A stretch of 64,000 nt of DNA, taken from JAYOEY01 sp038116945. GTDB taxonomy: Bacteria > Pseudomonadota > Alphaproteobacteria > MPNO01 > UBA2964. The stretch spans positions 1-64,000 of the forward strand of contig JAYOEY010000010.1 of NCBI GenBank assembly GCA_038116945.1. The letters run 5' to 3'. The first letter of the stretch is position 1; every line of letters starts with the position of its first letter. Positions 61,836 to 64,000 of the stretch are shown in pieces. Below the pieces are notes generated by a model. It was given only the letters and a program-made list of their open reading frames with translations, was not told where the DNA came from and did no database searches. The position numbers were made by a program, and so were the translations under genes.

Positions 61836-63347
61836 TCAGGACGCTTCGTCCCGGATCGCGCGTTGGCAGTCCGCGACGATGGCCGCGAGCGGTCGCGCGG
61901 CGTCGACGGCCCGCCACTCGGGCAGGCCGAAGGTCGCGGTGAGCTGGCCGCGCAGAACCGCTTCCGTGGCGTCCGACGGGTCGCTGGTTCGCGCCCGCAC
62001 GCGGGTGAGCAGCGTGTCCGCGTCCGCCGCGAGCCGGATGCCCGCGAACGGCACGCCTGCCTGCCGGGCGATCCTTTCCGCCGCCTCCCGGTGGGGCGCG
62101 CGGATGAAGGTCGCATCCAGCACGGCGGCATGGCCCGAGGCGAGGGCGCGCTCCGCCGTCTCCAGCATCTCCGCGTAGACGGCTTCATCCATGTCTCGCG
62201 TATAGCCGTCCGGTCCCAGGCGGGTCAGCGGTTCGACGCCCATGCGGCGCTTGCGGATCGGGTCGGAGCCGAGGATCGCGGCTCCCGGCGGCGGGCCCAG
62301 CGCGGGCGCCAGCGCCGCCGCCACGGAGGACTTGCCGGACCCCGACAGCCCGCTGACCGCGACGAGAACCGGCGGCCGGGGCTCCAGCATCGACAGCGCG
62401 GTCGAAACGTAGCCGCGGCAATCGTCCGCCTTGCCGGCCATCGCCGAAACATGCGCCCGAATGCCCGCGCGAAGGGCGAGAAACAGCGGCATCAGTCCGA
62501 GATCGCCGTCGTCCCTCGTGCGGTACAGATAGCGGTTGAAAACCGCGTTCGCCGCCCCTGCCTGTCCGCGATGGATCAGGTCCATCAGCGGGAAGGCCAG
62601 ATCGAACAGCACGTCGATATGGCTGATCGCCTCGCTGAACTCGATGGCGTCGAACAGCACCGGTTCGCCGTCCATGACGCAGATATTGGCGAGATGCAGG
62701 TCGCCATGGCAGTGGCGGACGAAACCGTTCGCGCCGCGGCGGTCGAGGGCGGGGGCGAGACGGTCGAGCGCGGCGCGGCAGGCGTCATCGAGCCTGTCTG
62801 CCGCGCCCGGTTCCGCAAGATCGCCGGCGTGGCGCGCCAGCTCGTCCCGGTTCTCGTCAAGGACGTATCCGATCCTGTCCTGCGCCGAACGATCGGTCAC
62901 GCGGGCGGCGGCAGCATGAAACCGCGCAACCGCATCGCCGATGGCGAAACAGAGATCGCGTCCGAGCGGTTCCCTCTCCGCCATCCGGCTCAGAAGGAGG
63001 TTCTCGTCGAAACGCCGCATGCAGACCAGCCATTCGACGATCTCGCCGTCTCCGCCATCGACCGTAGATAACGAGCCGTCCCTGCGACGCCGGACCGGGA
63101 CCGCGCCGAGATAGAGATCGGGCGCGGTGCGTCGGTTGATCTCGACCTCGAGCTCGCAGAATTTCCGGCGCCGATCGACGGTTCGGTAATCGAGGTAAGA
63201 GGTTTTCAACGCCCGCTTCAGCTTCCATGCCCGGTCGGCCGTCAGGAAAATCACCGAGATATGCGTGTCGATCCGCTGCGGTCGGATGCCGCCGAATCCC
63301 TCTCCCGCAGCCAGACGTTCGATGAGGGCGTCCTGATCCATGCGCAC
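61836..63347 (-). CDS. Fused aminoglycoside-phosphotransferase-like and P-loop kinase protein
   Basis: A 503-residue protein with two modules. Residues 1-330 form an APH-type kinase fold: the Brenner motif FVRHCHGDLHLANICV near 205-220 and the metal-binding LFDAIEFSE after it. Residues 335-500 form a P-loop domain with Walker A AVSGLSGSGKSSVAAAL and the acidic AVLDATFI strand, like gluconate/AAA-type kinases. Such fusions are widespread in bacteria, but their substrate is unknown; resistance to aminoglycosides cannot be assumed. The start ATG at 63347 follows the transporter gene by three bases, so the pair is likely cotranscribed. Confidence 0.92.
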   Translation of the reverse strand: MRMDQDALIERLAAGEGFGGIRPQRIDTHISVIFLTADRAWKLKRALKTSYLDYRTVDRRRKFCELEVEINRRTAPDLYLGAVPVRRRRDGSLSTVDGGDGEIVEWLVCMRRFDENLLLSRMAEREPLGRDLCFAIGDAVARFHAAAARVTDRSAQDRIGYVLDENRDELARHAGDLAEPGAADRLDDACRAALDRLAPALDRRGANGFVRHCHGDLHLANICVMDGEPVLFDAIEFSEAISHIDVLFDLAFPLMDLIHRGQAGAANAVFNRYLYRTRDDGDLGLMPLFLALRAGIRAHVSAMAGKADDCRGYVSTALSMLEPRPPVLVAVSGLSGSGKSSVAAALAPALGPPPGAAILGSDPIRKRRMGVEPLTRLGPDGYTRDMDEAVYAEMLETAERALASGHAAVLDATFIRAPHREAAERIARQAGVPFAGIRLAADADTLLTRVRARTSDPSDATEAVLRGQLTATFGLPEWRAVDAARPLAAIVADCQRAIRDEAS

Positions 63348-63350
63348 CTC

Positions 63351-64000
63351 CTACTGTTCGGTTCTGAGCCGGCTGCGCTGTACGATCCAGACGGTGAGCA
63401 GCGGCAGGGCGACGCCGACGAATGTCACCGAGATCAGCAGCCAGCCCAGCTCGGAATAGTCCGCCGGCACCGTCACGACGCCGGTCGCGCGATCCCTGAT
63501 CTCGCGGGTCACGACATGGAGCTGGTTCAGGTACTTGGTGCCGAGCGCGCTGGCCGACAGGGCAAGGTTGGAGAACGACGCCATCACGGCGAAGAAGGTC
63601 GCCTTGAGATGCGCCGGCGCGTTGCGCGCGATCCAGGCCAGCATCGGGATCATCGCGACCTGGCCCAGAGGCGATTCAAGCGCGGTGTCGATGATTGCGA
63701 TGAACCGGGCGTCGATCACGCCCGCGCTGTGCGCGGCGGTCCATTCATGCAGGCCGTAATACAGCCCGATATTGGGCAAAGACAGCACGCCGCCGATGAC
63801 GGTCAGCAGCGCGACGATCCAGGCGATGGACCGGCGCGCCATCAGCGGGCGCAGCACAACCAGACCGAACAGCGCGAGCGCCGAGGTGATCAGCGACAGG
63901 ACGGAGATGAACTGCTGGTCGAAGTTCAGCACGTCGATCTCGAACCAGGTCGCGCCCGGCCCCGGCCCCGGGATGGCCCGGAAAACGAAGATGATGGTCG
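63351..64000 (-). CDS. BT1/folate-biopterin transporter-like membrane protein (truncated by window end)
   Basis: The C-terminal 215 or so residues of a polytopic protein that continues beyond the right edge: the frame is open from the stop at 63351 to 64000 and reads RAIPGPGPGATWFEIDVLNFDQQF upstream of the first internal start. Family-like features are the EIDVLNFDQQFISVLSLI helix and MLAWIARNAPAHLKATFFAVMASFSNLALSASALG, which resembles the BT1/FBT branch of the major facilitator superfamily. It is three bases upstream of the kinase gene. The exact substrate cannot be told; folate or pterin is only the family precedent. Confidence 0.75.
   Translation of the reverse strand, partial: TIIFVFRAIPGPGPGATWFEIDVLNFDQQFISVLSLITSALALFGLVVLRPLMARRSIAWIVALLTVIGGVLSLPNIGLYYGLHEWTAAHSAGVIDARFIAIIDTALESPLGQVAMIPMLAWIARNAPAHLKATFFAVMASFSNLALSASALGTKYLNQLHVVTREIRDRATGVVTVPADYSELGWLLISVTFVGVALPLLTVWIVQRSRLRTEQ

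Noticed and set aside
61836..63347. Aminoglycoside resistance gene
   Set aside because: The APH-like fold is shared by many kinases and here it is fused to a P-loop domain; nothing points to an antibiotic substrate.

Overview
The window looks like the chromosome of a GC-rich alphaproteobacterium, probably a Rhodospirillales-like aerobe. The inference rests on gene content and order: an A1-type aa3 cytochrome c oxidase operon with two subunit III genes, a complete ccmABCDEFGHI operon next to acnA, a Suv3-like helicase with S4, FdxA and CarD genes downstream, an alphaproteobacterial gltB/gltD pair, and several hydantoinase/oxoprolinase genes. A 100-base run of N at 56588-56687 shows this is a scaffold. 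There is no phage, IS element, CRISPR array or rRNA; the only tRNA is tRNA-Arg(CCT).

Layout. 1-2266: a small PqqD/RRE-like protein coupled to a GT4 glycosyltransferase whose tail looks similar, possibly the edge of a peptide-modification cluster cut by the window. 2273-6063: a Crp/Fnr regulator, an orphan NMT1-type binding protein, an aquaporin and a Rieske oxygenase. 6219-14051: cytochrome c, the aa3 oxidase operon, and a convergent four-gene membrane module (39-aa and 66-aa membrane peptides, a Tat-exported cupredoxin-like protein, a large polytopic protein) with its own promoter. 14115-22255: a DUF2189 protein and the gltB-gltD-small membrane protein-Sel1 run. 22515-28667: two hyuB paralogues and one hyuA, the hyuB copies separated by a nested palindromic repeat and a small zinc-ribbon gene. 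28706-32519: a ydbH-ynbE-ydbL type envelope lipid-transport operon and a TauE/SafE exporter. 32532-39781: the cytochrome c maturation operon. 39782-40170: a structured, terminator-ended small RNA or leader between ccmA and acnA. 40171-48074: aconitase, DUF1223 protein, GST, SLC13 transporter, HtpG. 48221-53425: helicase, S4 protein, TerB, FdxA, CarD, SLOG-type protein. 53544-57387: a REC-GGDEF-EAL protein convergent with a PAS histidine kinase/response regulator pair. 57574-64000: thermonuclease, prolyl aminopeptidase, PagL-like enzyme, secreted cysteine-rich protein, tRNA, GST, a phosphotransferase/P-loop fusion and a truncated BT1-type transporter.

How the genes work together. The respiratory genes form one theme: Ccm attaches haem to c-type cytochromes such as the one at 6219-6644, which can feed the oxidase at 6941-11363; the copper-ligand-rich protein beside it may serve copper delivery. 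The most interesting unexplained items are the four-gene module beside the oxidase, the RNA upstream of ccmA, the RRE-like/glycosyltransferase pair at the left edge, two perfect palindromes upstream of carD, and two transporter genes whose conserved N-termini lie upstream of any ordinary start codon. Functions are assigned by recognising motifs by eye; no database search was possible.
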